A stretch of DNA of 64,000 nt, from assembly GCF_030216305.1 (NCBI RefSeq), contig NZ_JASOKT010000009.1, positions 18,899 to 82,898 on the forward strand. The letters are read 5' to 3'. Both the position numbers and the translations under genes were made by a program. Of the stretch, positions 49,944-58,265 are shown piece by piece (position 1 is the stretch's first letter; every line of letters starts with the position of its first letter). The notes beneath the pieces are model-generated. The model was not told where the DNA came from. It was given only the letters and a program-made list of their open reading frames with translations, and made no database searches. Source of the DNA: Actinotignum timonense (GTDB lineage Bacteria; Actinomycetota; Actinomycetes; Actinomycetales; Actinomycetaceae).

Positions 49944-50954
49944 TTACCCCAATTCTCCTTCACCAGGGGTTTGGCCCTTCTCGAACTGCTTAAGCGACTG
50001 CAATAGCTCACTCTCAACAGACTTACCTTGCTTATATTCTGCGATTTGTTGCACCAGGATGCGTCCGTACTCTTCAGGCTCCTGGGCGACGCAACCGGGA
50101 TAAGCATCAGTGAGGGTTTCACCAGCGGCACAGAAACCGTAGACCTTAATGTCCTTACCAGATGCCTGGACAGCCTGCAGTGCGCCATACGCGGCAGGCC
50201 CAGTCGACGCGAAAATTACGTTAATGTCAGGATTACCCTGAATCATCGCAGATGTAACATTGAGTGAGTCATCTGGTTTAACATTGCCGTCGACTTCCGC
50301 AACGTCCTTGGCATTCGGGTTGCTCTTCATCTTTTCCCGGAATCCAAGATCGCGCTGAACCACAGGCAATTCATCCGGTTCAGTAACGTACCCAATGTTC
50401 AGCTTTGCGTCAGCACCAAAATCGGCAAGAACCTTCTCTGCCATCTGGACGCCACCCTCATGGTTGTTGGCGCCCACATACTGAACGACACTCGCACCTT
50501 GGGCGTTTAATGCATCAGGATCGACAATAATATTCACAGTGAACACCGGCACCCCGGCATCATTAGCTGCCTTGACGATTGCAGCCGCGGGTTCGGACTT
50601 CACTGGGTTAAGCGCCAAAGCACAAGGATTCTTTTGCAACATAGCCTGAGCTTGAGCAAGCTGGTTTGCATCGTCGTCATTGGCAATCTGGACTTCAACA
50701 TTGAACCCCTTCGCCTTGCCTTCTTCTTCAAATCCTCGCTTCATTGCGACGTAGTAAGGATTCTGCTGGTTAGGAAGCAACACTGCGAGGTATGGATTCT
50801 CAGCGTTACAAGCTTCAGGAATCTGAACGCTTGCCTTCCCGGTTTCGCCAGTGCCACCACTATTTTCACCGGTTCCGGTATCGACTCCCCCGCAGGCTCC
50901 CATTGTCGCGGCAAGAGCTGTCGCACCAATAGCTGCAAAGAGCTTCTTTTTCAT
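49944..50954 (-). CDS. Sugar ABC transporter substrate-binding lipoprotein (RbsB-like)
   Basis: A 336-residue periplasmic-binding-protein-type lipoprotein. The signal sequence ends in the lipobox MGAC (about 16-19), followed by a Gly/Thr/Glu-rich tether. NPYLAVLLPNQQNPYYVAMK and LALNPVKSEPAAAIVKAA are ribose-type binding-protein features. GGAG lies before ATG at 50954; the longer frame overlaps the permease gene and is not used. The mature protein binds the sugar or polyol imported by this operon; the ligand is unknown. Confidence 0.9.
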   Translation of the reverse strand: MKKKLFAAIGATALAATMGACGGVDTGTGENSGGTGETGKASVQIPEACNAENPYLAVLLPNQQNPYYVAMKRGFEEEGKAKGFNVEVQIANDDDANQLAQAQAMLQKNPCALALNPVKSEPAAAIVKAANDAGVPVFTVNIIVDPDALNAQGASVVQYVGANNHEGGVQMAEKVLADFGADAKLNIGYVTEPDELPVVQRDLGFREKMKSNPNAKDVAEVDGNVKPDDSLNVTSAMIQGNPDINVIFASTGPAAYGALQAVQASGKDIKVYGFCAAGETLTDAYPGCVAQEPEEYGRILVQQIAEYKQGKSVESELLQSLKQFEKGQTPGEGELG

Positions 50955-50973
50955 GTTTTTCTCCTCTGTTTTC

Positions 50974-52068
50974 CTAGACCTCGTTGTCTCGGTCATGGGT
51001 TTGGATACTTTTCTTCCCACCGGGCACTCCAGCAGGTTGTTTTTGTGAATGACTAATTTCGGAATTGGTCGTATCCGCAGATGCATGCGATGCCACCGAC
51101 GTAGCTTGCTGCTTCTTGCGGAACAGCTTCGAGAGGGACAGCTGCTGGCGATTAGTATCGAGAAGAACACCAACGAGAATAATTACGCCAATGACAAGCG
51201 GCTGCCAATAAGAATCCACTCCAATAACGTTCATTCCATTGGAAACTTCTGCGATCAAAATGGCGCCAAGGAACGCGCCGAGAAGGGTACCGACACCACC
51301 GAAAAGCGAAACGCCACCAACAACTGCCGAAGCGATTGAGTAGAACTGCTCAGTACCCGATCCGGCTGTCGGATAGCCGACCATAAGTCGCGACGTAACA
51401 ATGATTCCCCCGAACCCAGAACAAATACCGGAGATTACGTACACCAGAATGATGATCTTTCCATTATTAACACCGGCAAGACGGGCCGTTTCTTTGTTGC
51501 CGCCAACCGCGTAAATATGGAGACCCGTTTTTGTCCGGTGCAAGAACCAAGCGAGAATAACCGCAGCAATAAGCACTAAAACCACCGGAATAGGGATGCC
51601 GAAAATACTCCCTCGGCCGAAGAATGCGAACATTGGATCAGCGACAGTTACTGACCGGGCTTGCGTCAGGATCTTCGGAATTGAAGCGGAAATCCCAAAG
51701 GTAGCAAACGTGACGATGAATGCTGGCATTTTCCCAAAATGAATAAAAACGCCGTTGAATACGCCAACGAGAGCACCAGTCACAATGGCCAGCAATGCGG
51801 CAAGCCACCAGGGGAGACCTCCCTGCATCGCCAGCGCTGCAATCATTCCAGTCAACGCGATATTGGATCCTACCGAAAGGTCAATACCACCAGTTAGGAG
51901 AACGAATGTCTGCCCCATTGCAAGGAAAAGCACGACCGTCCCATTGAGCAGGAGAACCTGCATGTTATTCATTGTGAGGAATGCTGGAGAAAGCAGCGCC
52001 ATAATAGCACCCACTATCAGCACAACACCAAAGATTCCCGCCTCCTGCGGTACGCGGAATTTTTTCAT
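50974..52068 (-). CDS. Sugar ABC transporter permease (RbsC-like)
   Basis: A 364-residue membrane protein with 8-10 helices. LTGGIDLSVGSNIALTGMIAAL is the branched-chain/ribose permease signature, and the coupling loop YAVGGNKETARLAGVN contacts the ATPase. The last 55 residues form a charged, Ser/Gln-rich cytoplasmic tail that RbsC lacks. AAAGGAG precedes the ATG. It follows the FGGY kinase gene by 90 bases and precedes the binding-protein gene by 19. Confidence 0.92.
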   Translation of the reverse strand: MKKFRVPQEAGIFGVVLIVGAIMALLSPAFLTMNNMQVLLLNGTVVLFLAMGQTFVLLTGGIDLSVGSNIALTGMIAALAMQGGLPWWLAALLAIVTGALVGVFNGVFIHFGKMPAFIVTFATFGISASIPKILTQARSVTVADPMFAFFGRGSIFGIPIPVVLVLIAAVILAWFLHRTKTGLHIYAVGGNKETARLAGVNNGKIIILVYVISGICSGFGGIIVTSRLMVGYPTAGSGTEQFYSIASAVVGGVSLFGGVGTLLGAFLGAILIAEVSNGMNVIGVDSYWQPLVIGVIILVGVLLDTNRQQLSLSKLFRKKQQATSVASHASADTTNSEISHSQKQPAGVPGGKKSIQTHDRDNEV

Positions 52069-52158
52069 TACATGCTCCTTTGCATGACTTCGCTTTTACA
52101 GATCGAGAGACCGGATGCCTACTGCCAAAACTTTCCCGGATCTATTGAAGATAGACAG

Positions 52159-53634
52159 TCATCTGACCGTTGCAAGATATTTTTCTGCAACCTCCTCAAA
52201 TCTCTCGATAATAAAAGAGTCGTGTTTCGCTTGGTACTGAGACCGGAGACGTGGAGTCCATGCTGGAGGATCGTCTCCTCCCGTATAAGTCCATGCCGCC
52301 TGTCGTGCTGCGCCATCGGCTGAGTAAGCTGAATACTCAGGAACGCTCACAGGTAAACCGAGCACTGATGCGGCTATCCGGCGCATAGCTGGCGTACGCG
52401 ACGCCCCACCTACCAGTGTTATACCGGTAACCTCCACACCAAGCCGTCGAAATGCGGAAAGACCTCGAGCTACACTCGCTACGATTCCTTCATATGCCGC
52501 ACGCGCGAGATTCGGTGCCGTGAGGTTTCGTGATGACACTCCCAAAACAGCTCCCATTCCTTCCGGAAGCCGCGGATTTCGCTCTCCCGCGAAATATGGA
52601 ATCACGACAAGGCCTTCCGCCCCAGGCGCGGCATTAAGTGCGGCACGTGAGAGTTCCTCTAGCGTCATTCCAAGTAGAAGTGCAACATCATCGAGAACAC
52701 GGCTCGCATTAAGCATTCCGACTAAAGGAAGATACCGTCCAGTCGCATCCGCAAAACCAGTAACCTGACCAGTCCTGTCCTTAATCGGACTGTCCGAAAC
52801 CAAGGAAGTAACACCAGAAGTTCCGATAGAAACACACACCTCACCGGGAGGTAAATCCAGCCCCAGCGCCGTGGCTGCGTTGTCAGCGCATCCGGGACCC
52901 AAAACGATTGCCTCGCCTTTAGATTTCAGTTCTCCTACAGATTCTGCTTTTCCAACAACACGTGGCAAAACGAGTCTCTTAGATAATTCACTTCTTGCCG
53001 CCAAGTCAATTAGGTCGTTGCGGTACTCGTTCTTTTCCGCGCAGTAGTAGCCGGTGCCCGAAGCCTCCGAGCGATCTGTAACGAGTTCCCGAATATCCCG
53101 CTTTTTCTCTAGGCCGTCTCGGGAGCCATCAGCACCCATAAGTTGCCACGTGAGCCAATCATGAGGCAATGCAATGGCACACAAATGTTTGAATAGCTGA
53201 GGCTCATGATCAACGAACCACCTCAGCTTCGAAACTGTCAACGACGAAACTGGCACGCTTCCGACGCTGTCAGCCCACAGCTTACGTCCCTCAGAAACAT
53301 CGCCTCGGCCTAATTCTCGAATCAGATCTTCGGCATCTTCCTTGGAGCGATTATCGTTCCAAAGAATCGCTTGACGCAGGACATTCCCGTCAGCGCCTAA
53401 ACCAACGAAACCATGCTGTTGTCCGGCAACAGACATCGCCACTACATCATCTAATCCACCAGCAAGTTCGACCGCTGAACGATACGCCTCCATCCATGTC
53501 CGCGGATTGGTCTCTGTCTTAGTGCGGAAAGATGCAGTTGCGCCGCGAACCAGCTCACCCGTTTCCAGATCACGAATTACTACGTGGCAGGAACGTGTAG
53601 ACAAGTCAATACCAGCGACATTGCTCTTTTTCAT
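52159..53634 (-). CDS. FGGY-family carbohydrate kinase (xylulokinase-like), first in the operon
   Basis: A 491-residue kinase. VAGIDLSTRSCHVVI at the N-terminus, MSVAGQQHGFVGL, TDRSEASGTGYYC and GPGCADNAATALGL resemble xylulokinase, and GTSGVTS follows. A 15-residue insertion (GADGSRDGLEKKRDI) near residue 175 is unusual. GGAGG precedes ATG at 53634. It is the promoter-proximal gene of the operon and divergent from a ROK regulator, with a perfect 17-bp palindrome overlapping its -35 box. The substrate may be the ketose made from the imported sugar. Confidence 0.87.
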   Translation of the reverse strand: MKKSNVAGIDLSTRSCHVVIRDLETGELVRGATASFRTKTETNPRTWMEAYRSAVELAGGLDDVVAMSVAGQQHGFVGLGADGNVLRQAILWNDNRSKEDAEDLIRELGRGDVSEGRKLWADSVGSVPVSSLTVSKLRWFVDHEPQLFKHLCAIALPHDWLTWQLMGADGSRDGLEKKRDIRELVTDRSEASGTGYYCAEKNEYRNDLIDLAARSELSKRLVLPRVVGKAESVGELKSKGEAIVLGPGCADNAATALGLDLPPGEVCVSIGTSGVTSLVSDSPIKDRTGQVTGFADATGRYLPLVGMLNASRVLDDVALLLGMTLEELSRAALNAAPGAEGLVVIPYFAGERNPRLPEGMGAVLGVSSRNLTAPNLARAAYEGIVASVARGLSAFRRLGVEVTGITLVGGASRTPAMRRIAASVLGLPVSVPEYSAYSADGAARQAAWTYTGGDDPPAWTPRLRSQYQAKHDSFIIERFEEVAEKYLATVR

Positions 53635-53674
53635 TGCACCTCCAACCCCAGCGTTAGATTTTGTTGCTGTTTGC

Positions 53675-53705
53675 AATATACCCGTCCAGTTGCATTAAAT
53701 GCAAC
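53675..53705 (-). promoter_or_regulatory. Promoter and 17-bp palindromic operator of the seven-gene operon
   Basis: On the minus strand TTGCAT (53699-53704) and TATATT (53675-53680) are 18 bases apart. GTTGCATT-A-AATGCAAC (53689-53705) is a perfect palindrome that covers the -35 box. It lies between the divergent FGGY kinase and ROK genes and is the probable ROK operator. Confidence 0.72.
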
Positions 53706-53811
53706 AATGCGCACGTCGGCACTTCTGTGTCACGCGCCACATGCTCGGCTAATAGCGTCCTCTATCATTAAGTGGTGATCAACCCTTTCGGAACATCTAC
53801 GGAGACTTGCT

Positions 53812-55062
53812 GTGCGAAAAGCTGCTGAGACCTCTCACGGTGCTATCCGCAACCAAAATTTAGCTTCTTTAGCAAGCCGGATTATATTCACTAATTCAGC
53901 CCCATCAAGGGCGGATCTAGCCCGCTCAACCGGATTGAATCGGTCCACTATTTCACGACTAGTTGACGAGCTTGTTAACCGTGATATCGTGCGGGAAAAC
54001 GAAGTCGAAGTCTCTGGCCCTGGCAGGCCCGGGGCGCCCTTAACGCCAGCCCCAAGAACATACTGCGCCCTCGGGATCAATGTTTCCGCTGAAGCGGTAG
54101 AGGCATCTCTAATAGATCTGACGGGAAACGTGCTGATCGAACGACTGATTGACATGCCCCCAGACTCAACCTCTCAAACCCTCGATGATATTGCTGCAAT
54201 TCTGCGATCCGTATCAACGCAATGCAACGTTGCCGGACTCTCGCTCAAGGAAGTTGTAATCACGTTTCCTGGAATCGTAGATCCAGCCACGTCCACCGTA
54301 GTAAATTCCACCCCCCTTGGTTGGATAAACGTCGAATTATCTCGAATTGTCGAGGGAATAATTGATTGCAATATCGTCATTTCCAATTCCACAACAGCGG
54401 GAGCGAGCGCGGAAACGGTCTATCTTCACCGTAATGACGAGCAGCTTGATAATTTTCTTTACGTCAACCTCGATTCAGGCATCGGTGCCGTACATATATT
54501 AGACGGAGCACTTTCACCCGATAGCACCGGCTGGAGTGGGTCTTTAGGTCACATCTACGTTTCGGATCAAGCACGCGTTTGCACCTGCGGACAAAACGGC
54601 TGTCTTGAGGCATTTGCTACCAGATCTGCAATTGTTGCAGCCAGCAACCTACCGACTGAAACAACGATTGGAACCCTTGTTTCCTTGCTTAAGCGAAACG
54701 AAACCCCTGTTACCAAAGTGGTCAAGGAAGTAGCTACCCTAATCGGCCGGGCAGCTGCTAGCGCAATTAATCTGATCCACTCCCCTACTTTGATTTTTGG
54801 CGGGCAACTCGCCGATATTTACGATTTCTTGCTCCCTAATATCCAAAAGGAAATTAGTTCCCGCGTGATTTGGAGTGGTCAGGCTCCTTTGGATATTCGG
54901 GCTACCCTCGCTCGGGGAGCACCTCTTTCCCGCGGAGCTGCCTGGTTAGCAATCGCCAACTTCTTAGGAAGGCCCGAAACCTGGGATAGGGAGCACACGG
55001 ACCACGACAATCCGGTAGATGCCTCTTCACTACCGGAAATCCAGTTAAAGATCGACACATAA
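53812..55062 (+). CDS. ROK-family transcriptional regulator (second)
   Basis: A 416-residue regulator: winged helix (SRADLARSTGLNRSTISRLV, about 33-52) and ROK sensor with the zinc motif CTCGQNGCLEA and SGSLGHIYV in place of the usual G-x-x-GH-x. The start is GTG at 53812, seven bases after GGAG. It is divergent from the kinase-led transport operon and probably represses it through the palindrome at 53689-53705 until the sugar binds. AT-rich composition matches the operon rather than the downstream epimerase. Confidence 0.87.
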   Translation: MRKAAETSHGAIRNQNLASLASRIIFTNSAPSRADLARSTGLNRSTISRLVDELVNRDIVRENEVEVSGPGRPGAPLTPAPRTYCALGINVSAEAVEASLIDLTGNVLIERLIDMPPDSTSQTLDDIAAILRSVSTQCNVAGLSLKEVVITFPGIVDPATSTVVNSTPLGWINVELSRIVEGIIDCNIVISNSTTAGASAETVYLHRNDEQLDNFLYVNLDSGIGAVHILDGALSPDSTGWSGSLGHIYVSDQARVCTCGQNGCLEAFATRSAIVAASNLPTETTIGTLVSLLKRNETPVTKVVKEVATLIGRAAASAINLIHSPTLIFGGQLADIYDFLLPNIQKEISSRVIWSGQAPLDIRATLARGAPLSRGAAWLAIANFLGRPETWDREHTDHDNPVDASSLPEIQLKIDT

Positions 55063-55066
55063 TCCA

Positions 55067-55101
55067 TTTACTGAGTAAACGCCTGGCCCGCTTACCAGGC
55101 C
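55067..55101 (+). terminator. Palindrome and hairpin after the ROK gene
   Basis: TTTACT-G-AGTAAA (55067-55079) is a perfect small palindrome 4 bases past the stop. GCCTGG (55082-55087) and CCAGGC (55096-55101) then form a second stem with an 8-base loop. Together they may terminate the ROK transcript; there is no T-run. Confidence 0.4.
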
Positions 55102-55154
55102 TTGGCGCGTACCCTGGAGAGCGTGGGAAGCTAAAGGAGGCGCCCGCAGTTGCG

Positions 55155-55166
55155 GCGTCGTCGTAC
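55155..55166 (-). repeat. GTACGACGACGC element, intergenic copy
   Basis: The minus strand reads GTACGACGACGC, followed by a CCGC/GCGG stem. It lies 24 bases upstream of the second aldose epimerase start. Same 12-mer as at 34895-34906 and 61631-61642. Confidence 0.4.
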
Positions 55167-55190
55167 CCGTACTTACGAGGAAGAAGGACC

Positions 55191-56255
55191 ATGATCGTCA
55201 CCACTGAACGCGAGTGCGCGGGCCGGACCGTTACGCTGCGCGCGGCCACCCGCGGCGCCACCCTGCTCAGCTATCGCCTGGGCGATACCAAGGTTATCGA
55301 CGGCTACCGCGACCCCGCTGAGCTGCGCGAACTCAACGGTTTCCGCAGCGCCGTGCTGGTACCGTGGTCCAATCGCATCCGCGCGGGGCGCTACCCCGCC
55401 GCGCTCTATCATGGCGACGACGCCGCCGTGCGTGCTCGCCTCCACGCCGAGGTTCCAGTAAACGGCGTTCACAGTGTACCGGCGCCGCTTCCCGATACGG
55501 AACCGGGCCTACACGGTCTGGTCACCACTCAGGAATTCGAGGTTATCCGCGCGGAAAACGGCGTTCTTGAGTTCGCCACCCGCGTGGATGCGAACAGTGT
55601 TTACCCCTTCGACCTCGCCGTAAACATTGTTTACAGCATTGGGGAGGATGGCTCCTTGCACGTGCACTTGCGCGCCGAGAATCTCAGCGAGGTAGCCGCG
55701 CCGGTAGCGCTTGGCTGGCATCCGTATTTCCGGCTCGCCGGCCCGCTGGGGGATGCGCGCCTGAGCCTGGACTGCCGCGCGCGGATCGCCACCGATGCCG
55801 CGCTTATTCCGTACGACGGCGCCGGCGCTTTCGCGCCGTGCGAGCCGCTCGCGGACTCCCCCATCGACCCGGCCACGGATTGGGCCTACGCGCGGCTTGC
55901 CGATAGCGCCGGTCCGGACGCGGTTGCGGCCGGGGCTAGCGGTGATGCGGTCGGTTCGACCGGCAGCGCGAACGCAAGTAGTGGCACCGGGGCTGGCTGG
56001 AATGTGGCGCGCTTGCACACCGGAAACCGCGAGGTGGCTCTGTGGGCGCGGCTGGGTGACTGGCCGTCGAAGAATTTCCATATTTTTGCTGGCTCCGGGC
56101 TGGCGCGCGACGCCGGGCAGGCAGTAGCCATGGAGCCGTGCCAGGCACTGCCTAATGCTTTCAACCGGGCCGAGGGCCGCGAGATGCTGCTGGAGCCGGG
56201 CGCTAGCCGAGAGGTCGAAGCGCGGGTTGTGGTGACGGAGGCTGCTGGCGCGTAA
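55191..56255 (+). CDS. Aldose 1-epimerase family protein (GC-rich copy)
   Basis: A 354-residue mutarotase, paralogue of the gene at 44372. Shared landmarks are FRSAVLVPWSNRIRAGRYP, GLHGLVTT, ALGWHPYF and AMEPCQALPNAFNRA. A Ala/Gly/Ser-rich insertion (about residues 240-265) is absent from the other copy. The composition is strongly GC-rich like the right-hand core genes, so this looks like the resident gene and the other copy came with the AT-richer cluster. AGGAAGAAGG precedes the ATG. Natural substrate probably glucose, galactose or xylose. Confidence 0.87.
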   Translation: MIVTTERECAGRTVTLRAATRGATLLSYRLGDTKVIDGYRDPAELRELNGFRSAVLVPWSNRIRAGRYPAALYHGDDAAVRARLHAEVPVNGVHSVPAPLPDTEPGLHGLVTTQEFEVIRAENGVLEFATRVDANSVYPFDLAVNIVYSIGEDGSLHVHLRAENLSEVAAPVALGWHPYFRLAGPLGDARLSLDCRARIATDAALIPYDGAGAFAPCEPLADSPIDPATDWAYARLADSAGPDAVAAGASGDAVGSTGSANASSGTGAGWNVARLHTGNREVALWARLGDWPSKNFHIFAGSGLARDAGQAVAMEPCQALPNAFNRAEGREMLLEPGASREVEARVVVTEAAGA

Positions 56256-56415
56256 GTGGCAACGCTACGCAGGTGAGCCTAGCCGGGGAGCCGTTCAGGC
56301 GTGGCTTGCGTAGGTGTCGCGGTGTGCGTGGCGCAAAGCTGTGGACGACGCGCCGCTGCGAGCCTTCCTGTGGATAGGCGCTAGGTGGGGGCGACGCGGC
56401 TGTTAACGTGGCGCC

Positions 56416-57111
56416 ATGAACGTACTTATGACCGGGCGCCGCGCCGGAATTCTTGCTATCCTCTGTTTCCTTCTCAGCGCATGTGGAGCTGGGGCGGGTG
56501 CGCCTCCCCCAGCGCTCTCGCCTGGCGGTGCTTCCAGCCCGCCGGCCGCTAGCTCCGCTTCGTCTGCCGCCAGTTCCGCTTCGTCTACCGGGAGCTCCGG
56601 TCCCGCTGCCCCCAGCTCTGACTCTTCCGCGCCCGCAGGTTCGCCATCCGCTCCGCCCACCTGGCCGGTGCAGATTCCGGTTCCTCCCCCGCCCACTCAG
56701 ATGGCCGAAGAATCAGTTGAGGGAGCCATCGCGGCCGGGCAGTATCTTTTCACTCTCCTCGATTACGCCACGATCACCGGTGATATCGCGCCTCTCACCC
56801 CGCTCGCCGGGGAGCAATGCGATTGGTGCCAACACCAGATTGCGAAACGCGAAGAAACGGATTTCCGGCCCCGGCAGGCAACTGTTTTTAGTTTTAGTGA
56901 TGCGCGGGGGCGGTGGAATGATCCGATAGCCGCCTATACCGTGCAGTTCTCCGTCTCTCATCCGCCTAATCCGGTGGTGAACCGCAAGGGTGCCGAAAAG
57001 ACAGATCGCGCCGAAGAATTCTTCGTGACCATGCGAATTTTCCGCTCGGGCGACAACTGGATCGTGGATGCGGTGGGCATGAACGATGACGTTTTGGACG
57101 GAGGCGTGTGA
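56416..57111 (+). CDS. DUF6318-family lipoprotein
   Basis: A 231-residue secreted lipoprotein. The signal sequence ends in LSAC (about residues 20-23), followed by a long Ser/Ala/Pro/Gly-rich linker (to about 85). The conserved domain follows: AGQYLFTLLDYATITGDIAPLTPLAGEQCDWC matches the DUF6318 pattern with its CxxC-type pair near residue 136. These proteins are common in actinobacteria, with unknown role. It overlaps the next gene (stop TGA shares its A with the next ATG). The 160 bases upstream hold no gene and only GC-rich DNA. Confidence 0.82.
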   Translation: MNVLMTGRRAGILAILCFLLSACGAGAGAPPPALSPGGASSPPAASSASSAASSASSTGSSGPAAPSSDSSAPAGSPSAPPTWPVQIPVPPPPTQMAEESVEGAIAAGQYLFTLLDYATITGDIAPLTPLAGEQCDWCQHQIAKREETDFRPRQATVFSFSDARGRWNDPIAAYTVQFSVSHPPNPVVNRKGAEKTDRAEEFFVTMRIFRSGDNWIVDAVGMNDDVLDGGV

Positions 57112-58133
57112 TGAGAAGCTATACCAGCCCCAGGTTTAGGCCGCGTTGGTTCCTGAGGGGCCTGATCATAGGCGTGGCCGCGGTGGTGTTTCTTGGTTCG
57201 TGCACAGTAAGCGCTCCGGCGCTCGCCCGCGAATATGAGGACGGCGAGGAACGGATCTATACCGCCCGTACCGATGCCGGCGGAGTAACCGTGGAAGCTC
57301 AGGGTAGTTACACCCGGCGTTTGCCCAGCGGGGCGGGCGGTACGCCGTCCCGATCAGGCGGCGCGGATAGCTCAGGCGCGGGCGACACTGCCGGCGCGGA
57401 CCCTGGATATTCAAGCTCCGGGTTGGAAGGCGGCGCCGTTACAGCACGTGGCTCAGGTGCCGGGACGGCCACCGGGCCCTACGGGCTGCCGTGGTCTCGG
57501 CGCGCGCTCATTGCCGCGGTTCGGGATACTTCCCTACCGGGGCATGTGCGCGGGGCGGCCGGGATTCTCAGTTGGATACTGGCGAACGGCACTCCACCAG
57601 CTGAACCGCACACCGGCGGCGCTCCCACCGCCGCGCAGCTGGAGACGATCATCCACACGGAGAGTATCCGGATTGCGGCGGCGAACGCTGAGGCGTGGAT
57701 GGAACCGGCGCGCGGTTGGGTGGCCATCAACTACCCGGTCCTTCTGCATTATTCCGCGCCGGCCCAGCGCCACACGGTGACTTTGCTCGGTACGGAGGTG
57801 GTTATTGACCTGGTTCCCGTGCGGGCCATCTGGGAGGTGCCGGATGCAGAAATCACGGGTGGCACGGGGAGCACAACTACAAGGAACGCTGGGAACGCCA
57901 CGTCCACAGGCTCGCTCCCCGCTCACTCAGCACAGACCGTCCCGGCCCGCCAACCCTTTACGGAAGTTATCTACCGCCAGGCTAATGAGGAGGTGAGTGC
58001 CACGCTGGTCGTGGAGTGGGAGGCTCGGTACAGCATTGCCGGGCAGAGCCGCACGGTGCCGGAGCTCCTCACCACCCGATCCGAAACCTCCCCGGTGATA
58101 ACGCGAGAGCTCGAAGCCCACCTTATCGGTTAG
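57111..58133 (+). CDS. Secreted or lipid-anchored protein of unknown function
   Basis: A 340-residue protein translated with the upstream DUF6318 lipoprotein (TGATG junction; GGAGG six bases before ATG at 57111; a GTG three bases earlier is less well placed). A hydrophobic segment ends in LGSC near residue 30, a possible lipobox. The mature part starts with a Gly/Ser/Ala-rich stretch and continues with a domain carrying WMEPARGWVAINYPVLLHYS and VIDLVPVRAIWEV, in which I see no known family. The gene ends inside a 14-bp inverted repeat. Context suggests that it works with the DUF6318 protein at the cell surface. Confidence 0.7.
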   Translation: MRSYTSPRFRPRWFLRGLIIGVAAVVFLGSCTVSAPALAREYEDGEERIYTARTDAGGVTVEAQGSYTRRLPSGAGGTPSRSGGADSSGAGDTAGADPGYSSSGLEGGAVTARGSGAGTATGPYGLPWSRRALIAAVRDTSLPGHVRGAAGILSWILANGTPPAEPHTGGAPTAAQLETIIHTESIRIAAANAEAWMEPARGWVAINYPVLLHYSAPAQRHTVTLLGTEVVIDLVPVRAIWEVPDAEITGGTGSTTTRNAGNATSTGSLPAHSAQTVPARQPFTEVIYRQANEEVSATLVVEWEARYSIAGQSRTVPELLTTRSETSPVITRELEAHLIG

Positions 58134-58146
58134 CTTCGAGCTCTCG
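58104..58146. terminator. Hairpin enclosing the stop codon of the secreted-protein gene
   Basis: CGAGAGCTCGAAGC (58104-58117) pairs perfectly with GCTTCGAGCTCTCG (58133-58146) around a 15-base loop that holds most of the stop codon (58131-58133). It lies between convergent genes, 120 bases from the ClpC stop, and may terminate both transcripts. Confidence 0.6.
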
Positions 58147-58265
58147 ATATCAGCTATTCCTAGCCCGCGGCCCTACCCGGCCACTTAGCCCCGGCCCTAG
58201 CCTGCGCTTGAGTTTGGCGCCCTGCCGCGGCACCTCAACTCGCGCTCACATAGGGCCGCAGCAGC

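Noticed and set aside
56340..56410. TGTGGATAG, similar to a DnaA box (near 56371)
   Set aside because: A single imperfect copy without clustered boxes, AT-rich region or dnaA/dnaN nearby; not an origin.
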